DNA of 64,000 nucleotides, taken from contig JACQFQ010000072.1 in the NCBI GenBank assembly GCA_016199985.1, positions 1 to 64,000 on the forward strand, written 5' to 3'. Under the pieces are notes generated by a model. It saw nothing but the letters and a program-made list of their open reading frames with translations, did no database searches and was not told the DNA's origin. Of this stretch, positions 52,896-62,392 are shown piece by piece (within the stretch, counting starts at the first letter, position 1; every line of letters starts with the position of its first letter). A program made the position numbers and the translations under genes. This stretch comes from Verrucomicrobiota bacterium. Its GTDB lineage: Bacteria; Verrucomicrobiota; Verrucomicrobiia; Limisphaerales; UBA11320.

Positions 52896-55853
52896 ATGCG
52901 ACATGGCAATTACCTCCTCCGTTGGGCTCTTTTCTGTCTCGCGCTGAGCTGGATCAACGCGAGGCTTTCGGGCGGAGCGATCGAGGCGCGGTTTCTGGGC
53001 AACACGAGGCAGCTCATCTTCGAGGGGCGACGCAGCGGCGAGGGCTACTTTTCTCCCGATGGGAAGCAGCTCGTTTTCCAAGGCGAGCGCGATCCGGGCA
53101 ACCCCTTCTATCAGATCTATACCCTCGACTTCGAAAGCGGGGACGTGCGTCGCGTGTCCCCCGGGATCGGCAAGACGACCTGCTCCTTCTTTCGCCCCGG
53201 GTCGGACGATATTCTTTTCGCCTCCACGCACCTGGATCCCGAATGCTTGGCGAAGCAGAAGGCGGAGCTGGAATTCCGTGCCAGCGGAAAGACAAGGCGC
53301 TACGCCTGGGATTATGACTCCCAGATGGACCTCTTCGTCGCGAGACGCGACGGCTCCGGACTTCGGCGGCTGACGAAGTCGCTGGGCTACGACGCCGAGG
53401 GCTCCTTTTCTCCGGACGGACGCTGGATTGTTTTTTGTTCGCTGCGGGACGCGTATCCGACGGAGAAGCTCAGCACGGAGGATCGCAAGCGCCTGGAGAC
53501 CGATCCTTCCTGGTTCGGCGAGATCTACATCATGAAGGCGGACGGATCCATGCCGCGACGGCTGACGCGCGCGCCGGGCTACGATGGCGGACCGTTCTTC
53601 ACTCCCGACGGGAAAAGGATTGTTTGGAGGCGCTTCGATTCCACGGGCGTTAACGCGGATGTGTACACCATGCGCGCGGACGGCGGCGACGCGAGGCGGC
53701 TCACGGATTTCGGCGCGATGTCGTGGGCCCCGTTCTTTCATCCCTCGGGGCGCTACGCGATTTTCACGGCCAACAAGCTCGGCTTCGAAAACTTTGAGCT
53801 CTTCCTGGTCGACGCGGCGGGCGAGCGCGAGCCGGTTCGAGTGACCGACACGGACGGGTTTGACGGGCTGCCGGTCTTTTCCCCGGATGGACGCAAGCTG
53901 AGCTGGACATCCAATCGCACTCCCGAAAAGCAGTCGCAGATCTTCATCGCCGACTGGAACCACGCCGAGGCTCTTGCGGCGCTGGAGAAGTCCCCGAGGC
54001 GAGCGGGCGGCGGCGCGGCGACGTTGGCGACTCTGCCTGCGGGGCATGCTGATGTCGCGGATCACGCGTTGCCTGCCCGGCGATCTGTCGGCGATCCCGC
54101 CATCAGCGCGGCGGATCTCAGGCGTCATGTGGAGTTTCTTGCGTCGCCCGCGTTGGAAGGCCGCGCGACGGGCGGCGCTGGCGCGGAGAAGGCCGCCGCC
54201 TATCTCAGCGCCGAGCTATCGCGCTTGGGGCTGAAGCCGCTGCCCGGGCTGGCGAACTTCGAGCAACCCTTTGAGTTCACTGCGAGCAATGAGGTTGTTG
54301 TTGCCGAGAATCGCTTGGAGTTTGGGCCGGGCGAACGCGGGACGTTCGCGGTGAACGCGGACTTTCGCCCCCTGAGTTTCAGCGCCACCGCGTCGGTGAC
54401 GGGGCAAGTTGTCTTTGCGGGCTATGGGTTGGTCGCGCCCGGGAAGGCGGGCGAGGGCTACGACTCCTACGCGGGTTTGAACGTTTCCAACAAGATCGCG
54501 CTGGTGCTCCGCTATGTCCCCGAGGCCGTGGACGCGAAGCGGAGGCAGGAGCTCAACCGCTACGCGGGATTGCGCTATAAGGCGATGATGGCTCGTGAGC
54601 GGGGCGCGCTCGCCCTCCTGGTCGCCGCGGGCCCGAACTCGCCTCAGGCGGGGGAGCTGGTCGGACTGTCCTCGGATGGCAGCCTGTCGGGATCGGGCAT
54701 CGCGGCGATTTCGGTCGGCAGCAATGTGGTGCAGGCGTTGTTCCGAGCTGCAGGCAAGGACGTCGCGACGTTCCAGTCCGGCCTCGACAACGAGAATCCG
54801 CACGCCGAGTCGGGGTTCGCGATCCCGGGCGTTCAGGTCTCCTTGGCCACCGCGGTTCGGCCGATCCGTCGTCGCGATCGCAATATTCTCGCGCTGCTTC
54901 CTCCGACCGCCGGCGTGAAAGAGTATGTCGTGATCGGCGCGCATTACGACCATCTCGGGTCGGGCGACCACAATTCGCTTCAGCACAAAGACGAGGAAAA
55001 CCAATTTCATCTGGGCGCGGACGACAACGCCTCGGGCGTCGCCGCCGTGCTCGAGCTCGCCGAGGCCTTCGGGACGGATAAACCGCAGGGGAAGGCGCCC
55101 CGCCGCGGGCTCGTCATCGCGTTTTGGTCGGGCGAGGAGCTGGGGCTGCTCGGATCGGCGCACTTTGCCGAGCATCCGATGCTCCCGCTCACGCAGATGG
55201 TGGCGTACGTCAACTTCGACATGGTCGGACGCCTTCGCGACAACAAACTCATCGTCCAGGGCGCCGGCAGCTCCGCTCGATGGCGGGCTCTCATGGAGAA
55301 ACGAAACGTCTCGTCGGGATTCAGTCTTGTGCTTCAAGACGATCCCTATCTGCCCACGGATGTGACGTCGCTCTACCCGAAGGGGATTCCTGCGATCAAC
55401 TTCTTCACGGGCAGCCATGAGGATTATCATCGTCCGAGCGACACGGCCGAAAAGATCAACTACGAAGGCCTGGAGCGTATCGCGCGGTTGGCCCAGGGAA
55501 TCGCGCGCGACCTGCTGAATCCAAAGGAAACGTTGGGCTACGTGAAAGTCGAGCGCAGCGGATCAGCAGGCGGCAGCCGCGAGGGGTTGCGCGCCTATCT
55601 GGGGACGATCCCTGATTACGCGGCGGAGGTCAGCGGCGTTCGTTTGAGCGGCGTCCGTGGCGGCAGCCCGGCGGACAAGGCGGGGCTGAAGGGCGGCGAC
55701 ACCTTGGTGGGCTTCGCGGGACAGAAGATCGCCAACATCTATGACTACACCTACGCCTTGGACGCCGTGAAGATTGGCCAAGCTGTTGATATCGAGATCC
55801 TGCGCGATGGGAAGCGGCTGAAGATCGCCGTGACCCCGGAGGCGCGCAAGTGA
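52896..55853 (+). CDS. Secreted TolB-propeller / M28 metallopeptidase / PDZ fusion
   Basis: The ATG at 52896 opens a signal peptide (YLLRWALFCLALSWINA); a TTG at 52857 is in frame but would only lengthen the n-region. Of 985 residues, the first 370 form a PD40/TolB-like propeller (YFSPDGKQLVF, SFSPDGRWIVF, FFTPDGKRIVW, VFSPDGRKLSW). A PA-like insert around VFAGYGLVAPGKAGEGYDSY leads to an M28 aminopeptidase domain: AHYDHLG (H683, D685), ADDNASG (D709-D710), GEELG (E747-E748), FDMVGR, and HEDYHRPSD. These are the usual two-zinc ligands and catalytic Glu. A C-terminal PDZ domain follows (VRGGSPADKAGLKGGDTLVG). It likely cleaves peptides outside the cytoplasm; the propeller may restrict access. 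Confidence 0.9.
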   Translation: MRHGNYLLRWALFCLALSWINARLSGGAIEARFLGNTRQLIFEGRRSGEGYFSPDGKQLVFQGERDPGNPFYQIYTLDFESGDVRRVSPGIGKTTCSFFRPGSDDILFASTHLDPECLAKQKAELEFRASGKTRRYAWDYDSQMDLFVARRDGSGLRRLTKSLGYDAEGSFSPDGRWIVFCSLRDAYPTEKLSTEDRKRLETDPSWFGEIYIMKADGSMPRRLTRAPGYDGGPFFTPDGKRIVWRRFDSTGVNADVYTMRADGGDARRLTDFGAMSWAPFFHPSGRYAIFTANKLGFENFELFLVDAAGEREPVRVTDTDGFDGLPVFSPDGRKLSWTSNRTPEKQSQIFIADWNHAEALAALEKSPRRAGGGAATLATLPAGHADVADHALPARRSVGDPAISAADLRRHVEFLASPALEGRATGGAGAEKAAAYLSAELSRLGLKPLPGLANFEQPFEFTASNEVVVAENRLEFGPGERGTFAVNADFRPLSFSATASVTGQVVFAGYGLVAPGKAGEGYDSYAGLNVSNKIALVLRYVPEAVDAKRRQELNRYAGLRYKAMMARERGALALLVAAGPNSPQAGELVGLSSDGSLSGSGIAAISVGSNVVQALFRAAGKDVATFQSGLDNENPHAESGFAIPGVQVSLATAVRPIRRRDRNILALLPPTAGVKEYVVIGAHYDHLGSGDHNSLQHKDEENQFHLGADDNASGVAAVLELAEAFGTDKPQGKAPRRGLVIAFWSGEELGLLGSAHFAEHPMLPLTQMVAYVNFDMVGRLRDNKLIVQGAGSSARWRALMEKRNVSSGFSLVLQDDPYLPTDVTSLYPKGIPAINFFTGSHEDYHRPSDTAEKINYEGLERIARLAQGIARDLLNPKETLGYVKVERSGSAGGSREGLRAYLGTIPDYAAEVSGVRLSGVRGGSPADKAGLKGGDTLVGFAGQKIANIYDYTYALDAVKIGQAVDIEILRDGKRLKIAVTPEARK

Positions 55854-55938
55854 TCCGGTAAGACTTTGCCTTCGATCCAGTAGAATAGAGTAGCGGCCAA
55901 AGCCCGGCCCGCCCACAACCGAGGCTCCCGCTGGCTCT

Positions 55939-58900
55939 ATGAAACGAACCCTCCACACCGGACAGTTTCTTGCTCCCGCGCTCGCGCTGGGACTGGGGTT
56001 CGCCTCGCTGGGATCCGCGACAGCCTTCGGGGCCACGGCGACGTACGAGATCATCGATCTGGGCGTGTTTCATGGGACGCGCGCGGAGGGCAGGGTGATC
56101 AACGATCAGGGCCGAATCCTTTGCGTGGGTTCGCCCGTAGGAGGATCAGGATGGTACCTGAGCGAGGACGGCGTCGAGAGCGAGCTGGCGATTCTCTCTG
56201 GGAGTTCCTCCACCCTATTCACGGGCTTGAACGATCGGGGATTCCTATCGGGAACCGCCAGCTACCCGGGACCGCGTGGAACCGCGGGATTCGTCGGCGC
56301 TCCCGGAAAGGCCTTCTCGCTCGCGCCTCCGAATACGGAAGGCAAAGGGCTCAATAACGTCGGCGCCGGCGTGGGCACATGGTACACCAGCGCCTCCTTC
56401 GGACCCTACTATCCGCCATTCGGAGTGCGGCGCGCGATGCGGTTCTTCGGCGGCTCCATGAGGGATCTAGGCACTCTCTCGCCTGATAACCCGTTTTCGG
56501 ACAGCGACGCCCTGGCGATCAACGACCGCGGCACCGTGGTCGGGTGGTCGACCTTTGGCGGCAAGGTCGGCAAGAAGGCCGTGCGATGGGTGGGCGGAGG
56601 CAAGATCGAGAGCATTCACATCGCTCCCCTGGACGGGAGAACGAATAGCGCGGCGATCGCCATCGGTTCGGATGGTTCGATAGCGGGTTACGCCTTCAAC
56701 TTTCCCACTGTGATGGATGGGATCCCGTTCCTTTGGACATCCTCCAACGGCATGCGGGCTTTGCCGCTGCTGACGGGCGACAATCGCGGGGTGCCTTTGG
56801 GGATGAATGGCCGGGGCGAGGTGGTTGGGGCGGGCGTCTCCAGCGATACCGCGATTCTGTGGACGACGAATCGCGCGTTGATCCTTCAGGACATGCTTCC
56901 CAAAGGATCTGGATGGGACCTGGACGTGGCCTACTCGATCAATGATTCCGGCCAGATCGTGGGTTACGGAAAGAAGGGAGGACAAACACGGGCGTTCCTC
57001 ATGAGCCCGGGTCGCGCGCCTTCGCGCCCGAATGTTCGTTGGGAACTCGTGGATCCGTATCCCTCGCTGATCACGCGTCGCGGCGTCACGTCCAACCCCG
57101 AGGCGCTGAGCGCGGCGGGCGGGTTGCGCGCCGGATTGGCGGCCGACGGCGCGGCGAGACTGCTGTTGCGATTGGAAAGCGACAGGGCGGGAGAGTTCAC
57201 CGTGAGCCTCGACGCGTCCGAGGGCGCCTTGGGCGTGGCGGGCGACGTCAAGGAGGACGGGGTTCTCCTGATGCCCGGGGACCCGGCTGAATTGTCCACG
57301 GCGCATGCGCGGACGATTCCCAAGACCGCCCGCGGACACCAGGCGTTCGTTTTGTACCGGGCGCCCCAGGTCTTCGACCGCGTCGGGGAGGATGACAGCC
57401 ATTCCGCTTTCCGGTTGCTGGCGATGTCGCTCCGTTTTCATCCCGATGACGGGGACGAGGTGACGGAAGGGATGAATGTGAGCATCGCGCGCGCGCCGGT
57501 GGTGGTGTTTCACGGCTTATGGTCGACGATGAACGAAGCGTTCGGAGGTTTTCGCAAGCAGATGCTGTCGCTGATCCCCGATCTGCAAATCACGGGTCCT
57601 GACTACCCGAACGCCTCCTCCTTCTACTCAAATCGCAATCGGGTCCGGGATGGAATCCAGGACGCGCTGGATCTGTTTCGGTCGAAGGGCTACGCCGTCG
57701 CGCGCGCGGATGTGTTTGGGCACAGCATGGGAGGCGTTCTCAGCAGAATCTGGTCGCAGCATCCACGGTCCATCCGAGCGAACAACTACTACGCTGGCGA
57801 CATCCAGCGACTGGTGACACTGGATTCGCCGCTTCACGGAGCTTTCATCCCGGATGCCCTTCTTGCTCTGAGAGCGGCGGATCCCGATCTTTATGCTGAT
57901 CTCGCGACTGTGATGCGATCGCTGGGATGCCCGATTGATGACGGGGCGGGGCGCGATCTCTCCACATTCAGCGACGCGATGAGGGACGCGAACATCCGGA
58001 CCGGGATCACCCCCAGCCATGCGATCATTGGCGACTACGAGGTCGACGGAACCTGGGTGGGGCTCATTAAAACCTTGGGCGCGAACTTTGACATGACAGG
58101 GATCGCGCGGCTGCTTCAGCGACTGTATCCGTCCAGCGCTCCGCTGGACACTCATTCAGATCTTCTCGTGTCTGTTTCGAGTCAGGCTGGAGGCCTGAGC
58201 CCGGGGCAGACGAGCATACACGGCCACTGGCACATGGGGGCGGCGAATCAGCCCGACGTGGTTCTGGTGTGCGATGCCTTGCTGAACACTTGGCCCGATC
58301 ATCCGAAGTACGCGCGCGGCTTTCCTGCTTGGTCCCCGCCTCTGATCCTCCACGCGCCGCCGCCGCCCCTATCGCTGGCGTCCGTTCCTCCTCCTCCTCC
58401 GGGAAAGCTCACGATCGTCGCGCCGGCGGCAGGCGCTGTGTTTCGATCCGGTCAAACTCTGAGCGTGATCGCAAGCGCCTCGGATGGGCTTACGCCAACG
58501 ACCGTGGTGCTCGCGACGCGCGGGATCCTGGACGAGAACCCCGACGGGGCTCTCGCGTTTTCGCTGACCCTCCCCCCTGAGGCGATCGGACCCCAGACCA
58601 TCACGCTGCTGGCGCTGGACGCGGGTGGAAAATGGGTGTCGGCCAGCGTGGGAATCCAGGTGAATCCCAACGGGGTCGCGATCGGCCTGCGCGCTGAACC
58701 CGGTTTCGTCAGCATCCATGGCGTAGGACGGACCACCCAGGCTCGGTTCCTCGGCTTGTATTCGGACCAGGTGGAGCACGACGTCACGTCCAGCGCGGTC
58801 GGAACCACGTACTCCTCGAGCAACACGAATGTCGTGACCGTTGACGCGGATGGCGGGCTAATCACCCAGGGCGCGGGGTATGCGACGATCCTGGCGAAGC

Positions 58901-59172
58901 TTGACGGGCAGACCGCCACGATGGACGTCTACGTGGAGGCGCCTGAGTTTGCCTTATTGGCGCCAGAGTTGCGCCTGAACGTCGATGGCTCGCAGGTTCA
59001 TGTGCGGATTCTGGGCGGGGATGAAGGATGGCGATTGGAAGCCGCCGATTCGCTGGAGCCGCGATCAAAATGGGCGCTCGTGAGGGCGATGTCCGCCGAG
59101 GACCCCGAGGACCTGGAAGTCTCCGTTCCGCTGCCAAGCTACACTCGATTCTGGCGGCTGGCGAAGCCGTGA
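55939..59172 (+). CDS. Secreted HAF-repeat / lipase-fold hydrolase with Ig-like tail
   Basis: The ATG at 55939 opens a signal peptide (FLAPALALGLGFASLGSATAFG). The 1077-residue product has three parts. Residues about 30-360 carry HAF-type repeats (ALAINDRGTVVGWST, AYSINDSGQIVGYGKKG). Residues about 515-740 form an alpha/beta hydrolase resembling lipases: VVVFHGLWS (H525, oxyanion region), GHSMGG with nucleophile S596, then LDSPLHGAF; the acid and catalytic His cannot be placed with certainty. The tail has a proline-rich link, Ig-like segments including a Big_2-like YSSSNTNVVTVDADG, and an end TRFWRLAKP that resembles the RFYRL ends elsewhere. It follows the M28 gene by 85 bp on the same strand. 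Confidence 0.8.
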   Translation: MKRTLHTGQFLAPALALGLGFASLGSATAFGATATYEIIDLGVFHGTRAEGRVINDQGRILCVGSPVGGSGWYLSEDGVESELAILSGSSSTLFTGLNDRGFLSGTASYPGPRGTAGFVGAPGKAFSLAPPNTEGKGLNNVGAGVGTWYTSASFGPYYPPFGVRRAMRFFGGSMRDLGTLSPDNPFSDSDALAINDRGTVVGWSTFGGKVGKKAVRWVGGGKIESIHIAPLDGRTNSAAIAIGSDGSIAGYAFNFPTVMDGIPFLWTSSNGMRALPLLTGDNRGVPLGMNGRGEVVGAGVSSDTAILWTTNRALILQDMLPKGSGWDLDVAYSINDSGQIVGYGKKGGQTRAFLMSPGRAPSRPNVRWELVDPYPSLITRRGVTSNPEALSAAGGLRAGLAADGAARLLLRLESDRAGEFTVSLDASEGALGVAGDVKEDGVLLMPGDPAELSTAHARTIPKTARGHQAFVLYRAPQVFDRVGEDDSHSAFRLLAMSLRFHPDDGDEVTEGMNVSIARAPVVVFHGLWSTMNEAFGGFRKQMLSLIPDLQITGPDYPNASSFYSNRNRVRDGIQDALDLFRSKGYAVARADVFGHSMGGVLSRIWSQHPRSIRANNYYAGDIQRLVTLDSPLHGAFIPDALLALRAADPDLYADLATVMRSLGCPIDDGAGRDLSTFSDAMRDANIRTGITPSHAIIGDYEVDGTWVGLIKTLGANFDMTGIARLLQRLYPSSAPLDTHSDLLVSVSSQAGGLSPGQTSIHGHWHMGAANQPDVVLVCDALLNTWPDHPKYARGFPAWSPPLILHAPPPPLSLASVPPPPPGKLTIVAPAAGAVFRSGQTLSVIASASDGLTPTTVVLATRGILDENPDGALAFSLTLPPEAIGPQTITLLALDAGGKWVSASVGIQVNPNGVAIGLRAEPGFVSIHGVGRTTQARFLGLYSDQVEHDVTSSAVGTTYSSSNTNVVTVDADGGLITQGAGYATILAKLDGQTATMDVYVEAPEFALLAPELRLNVDGSQVHVRILGGDEGWRLEAADSLEPRSKWALVRAMSAEDPEDLEVSVPLPSYTRFWRLAKP

Positions 59173-59232
59173 ACTGGGGTTGACCTTGATGAGCAAGACT
59201 CGCATGCAAAACCCCCGAGAGACGCCGCAGCG

Positions 59233-60024
59233 TCAGCCGTCCTTCCGGAAGTGCGCAAAGAGGGTGTTGAAGCCTCGGGGTCGCGCGTAGTCGTAGTCGG
59301 TCATTCGGAGGCTCCGTTCCTTGAAGAAGCGGTCCCGGCGGAAAACCCACTTGGAGATGTACAGATTCCACATGTCCAAGGCTTCCAGGAGTCCGCACTT
59401 CACCTCGTGCCCGACGGGCGCGAATCCCTGGTCGCGGCCGATCTGTTCGAGAAACTCGATGGAGTAATGCCGGTGGTCGATGAGCAGCACGGTCGGATCG
59501 AGAACCACTGAGAGCCAATGACGGTTGGGAGTGGAAAGCAGGAAGTGTCCCCCGGGCTTCAGGACGCGGCGGACCTCGGCGAACATCTTCGGCTCGGTGT
59601 TTCGCGGGATATGCTCGATCACTTCCCACGAGACAACGGTGTCGAAGGAGCCCGCCGGATAGGGGATCTCGATCGCGGAGCCGACCTTGAACTCCACGCG
59701 GGGATCGGTGACGTGCTTTCGGGCGGTGTCGAGGTCGGCGTCGGTGACATCGATGGCCGCCATCCTCGCGACGCCGACATTCGTCGCCCACTTCTCGAAC
59801 CACCCGTATCCGCATCCGACATTCAGCACCGACATCCCATCCACCCGCGATTTCGGAACAAAGGAACCGACGGTGAATGCGAGTCGTCCATGGAGTTCCT
59901 CGGGAGGAGGCTGGTTCAGAATGTTGTGCATGTCTGTCGATTCCGGCGCGAGCCGAGCGCGTAGCAAAGCGGAAAACCCAGAGGAGCTGAAGGAAAAATG
60001 TGGATGCGCGGCGTTGAGCGCCAT
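59233..60024 (-). CDS. Class I SAM-dependent methyltransferase
   Basis: The ATG at 60024 is preceded by AGGGGG with a short spacer, giving 263 residues; an internal ATG at 59931 is the main alternative. Motif I is LNVGCGYGWFEKW, followed by AIDVTDADLD (acidic residue after strand 2), then SFDTVVSWEVIEHI and RVLKPGGHFLLSTPN, the Methyltransf_11 pattern. The C-terminal part (RHYSIEFLEQIG) resembles enzymes acting on lipids, quinones or surface sugars; the substrate cannot be told. The upstream region has a TTTTGTC-N6-GACAAAA dyad at 60138-60157. Confidence 0.87.
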   Translation of the reverse strand: MALNAAHPHFSFSSSGFSALLRARLAPESTDMHNILNQPPPEELHGRLAFTVGSFVPKSRVDGMSVLNVGCGYGWFEKWATNVGVARMAAIDVTDADLDTARKHVTDPRVEFKVGSAIEIPYPAGSFDTVVSWEVIEHIPRNTEPKMFAEVRRVLKPGGHFLLSTPNRHWLSVVLDPTVLLIDHRHYSIEFLEQIGRDQGFAPVGHEVKCGLLEALDMWNLYISKWVFRRDRFFKERSLRMTDYDYARPRGFNTLFAHFRKDG

Positions 60025-60441
60025 CGCTCCCCCTGAAGCTCCATCATCGCTTCGCTCATCCAGGGCATGAGCGGGATTCAGCCTCGGCAAGCGCCGCGGC
60101 CTGGAGGATCCCGTTGGCGCTCTCCTGGGCTGTGGAGTTTTGTCCAGTGTGACAAAAGTAAGGGCGCATGCGCGATCCCGGGGCTTAGCGCTTTCATGAA
60201 CCGCGCGGAATGAGCGAATTGAGGCGAGGTCGTGAGGCCCCCGAGGGGATGCGGAATAGCTCTCGCGTCCCCGCGCGACGAAGCGGAGCGGGTGGCAGGG
60301 GTTGTGCTCATGCCGCGTCGGCCTCCAAAGAAGGCCATGCCCTGGCGATGGAGGGTTTCTCTGTCGCGGAGCGCGGGCCGAAGGGGAGTGAGAGCACGGA
60401 CGTGCTTTCTCGGCCGCGTTTGCCGGGAATGAAGACTTATC
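60025..60441. other. Intergenic region between divergent methyltransferase and HAD genes
   Basis: These 417 bp carry no supported gene. They hold a perfect dyad at 60138-60157, a GCGCATGCGC palindrome at 60164-60173, and a CCCC-CGA-GGGG core near 60239-60249 like the hairpin at 12181-12195. Open frames across it are not convincing; phrases such as RPPKKAMPWRWR look like translated dispersed repeat DNA, which is an impression I cannot check here. Confidence 0.55.
60138..60157. promoter_or_regulatory. Perfect dyad TTTTGTC-N6-GACAAAA, candidate operator
   Basis: Two 7-bp arms (60138-60144 and 60151-60157) are exactly inverted around six bases. The position, upstream of two divergent genes, and the 6-bp spacing suit a dimeric regulator. 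No flanking -10/-35 pair with good spacing was found on either strand. Confidence 0.35.
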
Positions 60442-61359
60442 ATGAAGACGGGCTACTTGATCGACATGGATGGTGTCATCTACCGGGAGAACCAGTTGAT
60501 TCCTGGCGCGGCGGATTTTGTGCGCGCGCTCAGCGCGAGCGGGACGCCCTTTCTCTTTTTGACCAACAACTCCGCCCCCACTCCCCAGGACCTGGCTGTC
60601 CGTCTGGAGCATCTGGGGATTGCAGGACTCTCAGCCCGCCATTTCTACACCTCGGCGCAGAACACGGCGGACTTCCTGAGCGAGACCGACCCGGGCTGCA
60701 CCGCCTTTGTCCTGGGGGAGGGCGGGCTGCACACGGCGCTTCATGAACGTCGAATCGCCAACGACGCGATTCAACCGCGTTATGTGGTCGTTGGCGAAGG
60801 CGCCTCGACCACGGAGAAGCTCGGAAGGGCCCACGAGTGCATCGAACGAGGGGCGCGGTTGCTCGCGACGAATCCTGACAATTGGTGCCCGGTGTCGAGC
60901 GAGAAGACGCGTCCTGGCGCCGGCGCCACGGCCGCGTATCTCGAGGCGAGCACGGGTCGTCGCGCCTACTACCTGGGCAAGCCCAACGGCTATATGTTTC
61001 ACCGGGCCCGAAGGAAGCTGGTCGAGATCACCCTGAGCGAACCGGAGCAGGTGATCATGATTGGCGACACCATGGAGACGGATATTCGCGGCGCGGTCGA
61101 GGCCGGGATGCAATCTTTCTTGGTGCTGAGCGGGTCCACCCAGCTGGAGGTTGTGGGAGATTACGTCTATCAGCCGACACGCGTGCTTCAAAGCGTTGGG
61201 GACCTGACGGACGAGGTGATGACGGGGCGTGAATCTGACCGACGCGACAGCCCCGTGTTCACGCAGGGATCTTCACAGCTTCCCCGATCGGGACAGCGTC
61301 ATCAAACGGATGTCCTGGCGCTCCACAAGCCCCGCCCGCGCCCGGCGATGACGAAGTGA
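60442..61359 (+). CDS. HAD-IIA family phosphatase (NagD-like)
   Basis: The product, 305 residues, starts MKTGYLIDMDGVIYREN: D8 is the nucleophile and D10 the general acid/base of HAD motif I. Motif II is FLTNNSAPTP, motif III centres on the Lys of LGKPNGYMF, and motif IV is MIGDTMETDI (D209). The cap layout fits class IIA enzymes such as NagD, pyridoxal phosphatase or 4-nitrophenylphosphatase-like proteins acting on small phosphates. About 45 residues follow the usual end and look disordered (RESDRRDSPVFTQGSSQLPR). GAAG lies about 9 nt before the ATG. It converges on the TPR gene with 5 bp between stops. Confidence 0.9.
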   Translation: MKTGYLIDMDGVIYRENQLIPGAADFVRALSASGTPFLFLTNNSAPTPQDLAVRLEHLGIAGLSARHFYTSAQNTADFLSETDPGCTAFVLGEGGLHTALHERRIANDAIQPRYVVVGEGASTTEKLGRAHECIERGARLLATNPDNWCPVSSEKTRPGAGATAAYLEASTGRRAYYLGKPNGYMFHRARRKLVEITLSEPEQVIMIGDTMETDIRGAVEAGMQSFLVLSGSTQLEVVGDYVYQPTRVLQSVGDLTDEVMTGRESDRRDSPVFTQGSSQLPRSGQRHQTDVLALHKPRPRPAMTK

Positions 61360-61364
61360 TCGGG

Positions 61365-62369
61365 CTAGGGTTTCGCGCCGGAGGGGGAGAGCGCGGTCAT
61401 GGCGGCTTGAATCCTTGTCTCGAGCTCGCGGATCGCGGGGGCGTTGCGACGGGCGGGGGGCAGTTTGGCGAGGTGCGTCAACGCCTCGGAATAGGCCGCC
61501 TTCGCCTCCATCCCACGACCCGCCGCTTGAAGGATTTCGCCTTTGCGAGCGCACCAGGTTTCTTTGCGCGGGGACTGCGCGATGATCCCATCCAGCCGCG
61601 CCACCGCCGCGTTGGTCTGGTTGAGTCGGAGCTCGAGGTCAATCGCATGAAGCTGGAGCGTGATGATCGGTCCCAGCCGCTTGAGGCCCTCATCGAGGCC
61701 TTGCAGCGCCGCCTTCATCCCCGCGGCGTCCTCGGCGCCGAGGGCTTGCGCTCGCTCGATGTAGAGCTCGGGCTGCGGGTTCTCGGAGTGAAGGATGGCG
61801 AGGGTGAAGTCGCGCGCCGCGGCGTCGCGATTGGTGAGTTGAAGCTGAACCCGCGCGCGCGCGGCCAACCCAGGGACATGCTTCGGCTCGCGCGCCAGAA
61901 AACGATCCAAATAGATCTTCGCGCTCGACGGCCACTTGACGTCGCTGAGCAACAATCCGCGCGACAAATCCAGGATTGGCATGTTGGTTCCGAATTTCTG
62001 CGCCGTCTCAAGATCCGTCCAGGCATGGTCGAAATCCCCGTGGCGGCGATACAGTTCCGCGCGACGATAATAAAGGTCCGGATCGCGAGGACGCTGCTGA
62101 AGCTCCTGCGTGACCGCGACGATCATCGCGTGGGTGTCGCCGTGGCCCAGCGCCGGGCCAGCGGAGATCACAACCCAAAGAGCGAGCGCCGTCGCGATGC
62201 CTCCCCACCCAGCCTGAGATCGGGCGAAGAACCCCCTCGCGGCGGACGGCGTGGTCCGAGCCGCGCAAGCCGCCCAGCCTGCCTTATCGCAAGCCGCCAA
62301 CCTGCGCGTTCCTGCCGAACATTCCCATGTGAGGAAGCGCGATCGAACCGTGGAGTCGTCTTGAGCCAT
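61365..62369 (-). CDS. Exported TPR-repeat protein
   Basis: The 334-residue product has a long basic n-region, a hydrophobic segment (GIATALALWVVISAGPALG, about residues 56-75) and then about five tetratricopeptide-like helical pairs (PDLYYRRAELYRRHGDFDHA; KHVPGLAARARVQLQLTNRD; PELYIERAQALG; TLQLHAIDLELRLNQTNAAV; ETWCARKGEILQAAGRGMEA). TPRs mediate protein-protein contacts. The start is uncertain because no Shine-Dalgarno sequence precedes the ATG at 62369 and the n-region is long. It follows the DUF1501 gene by 23 bp on the same strand and is probably cotranscribed with it. Confidence 0.8.
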   Translation of the reverse strand: MAQDDSTVRSRFLTWECSAGTRRLAACDKAGWAACAARTTPSAARGFFARSQAGWGGIATALALWVVISAGPALGHGDTHAMIVAVTQELQQRPRDPDLYYRRAELYRRHGDFDHAWTDLETAQKFGTNMPILDLSRGLLLSDVKWPSSAKIYLDRFLAREPKHVPGLAARARVQLQLTNRDAAARDFTLAILHSENPQPELYIERAQALGAEDAAGMKAALQGLDEGLKRLGPIITLQLHAIDLELRLNQTNAAVARLDGIIAQSPRKETWCARKGEILQAAGRGMEAKAAYSEALTHLAKLPPARRNAPAIRELETRIQAAMTALSPSGAKP

Positions 62370-62392
62370 GGGGGATGGGAGGGCCGCGTCCG

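Noticed and set aside
60210..60746. A 178-codon plus-strand frame overlapping the HAD gene
   Set aside because: It runs out of frame through the conserved HAD motif I region and has no recognisable domain.
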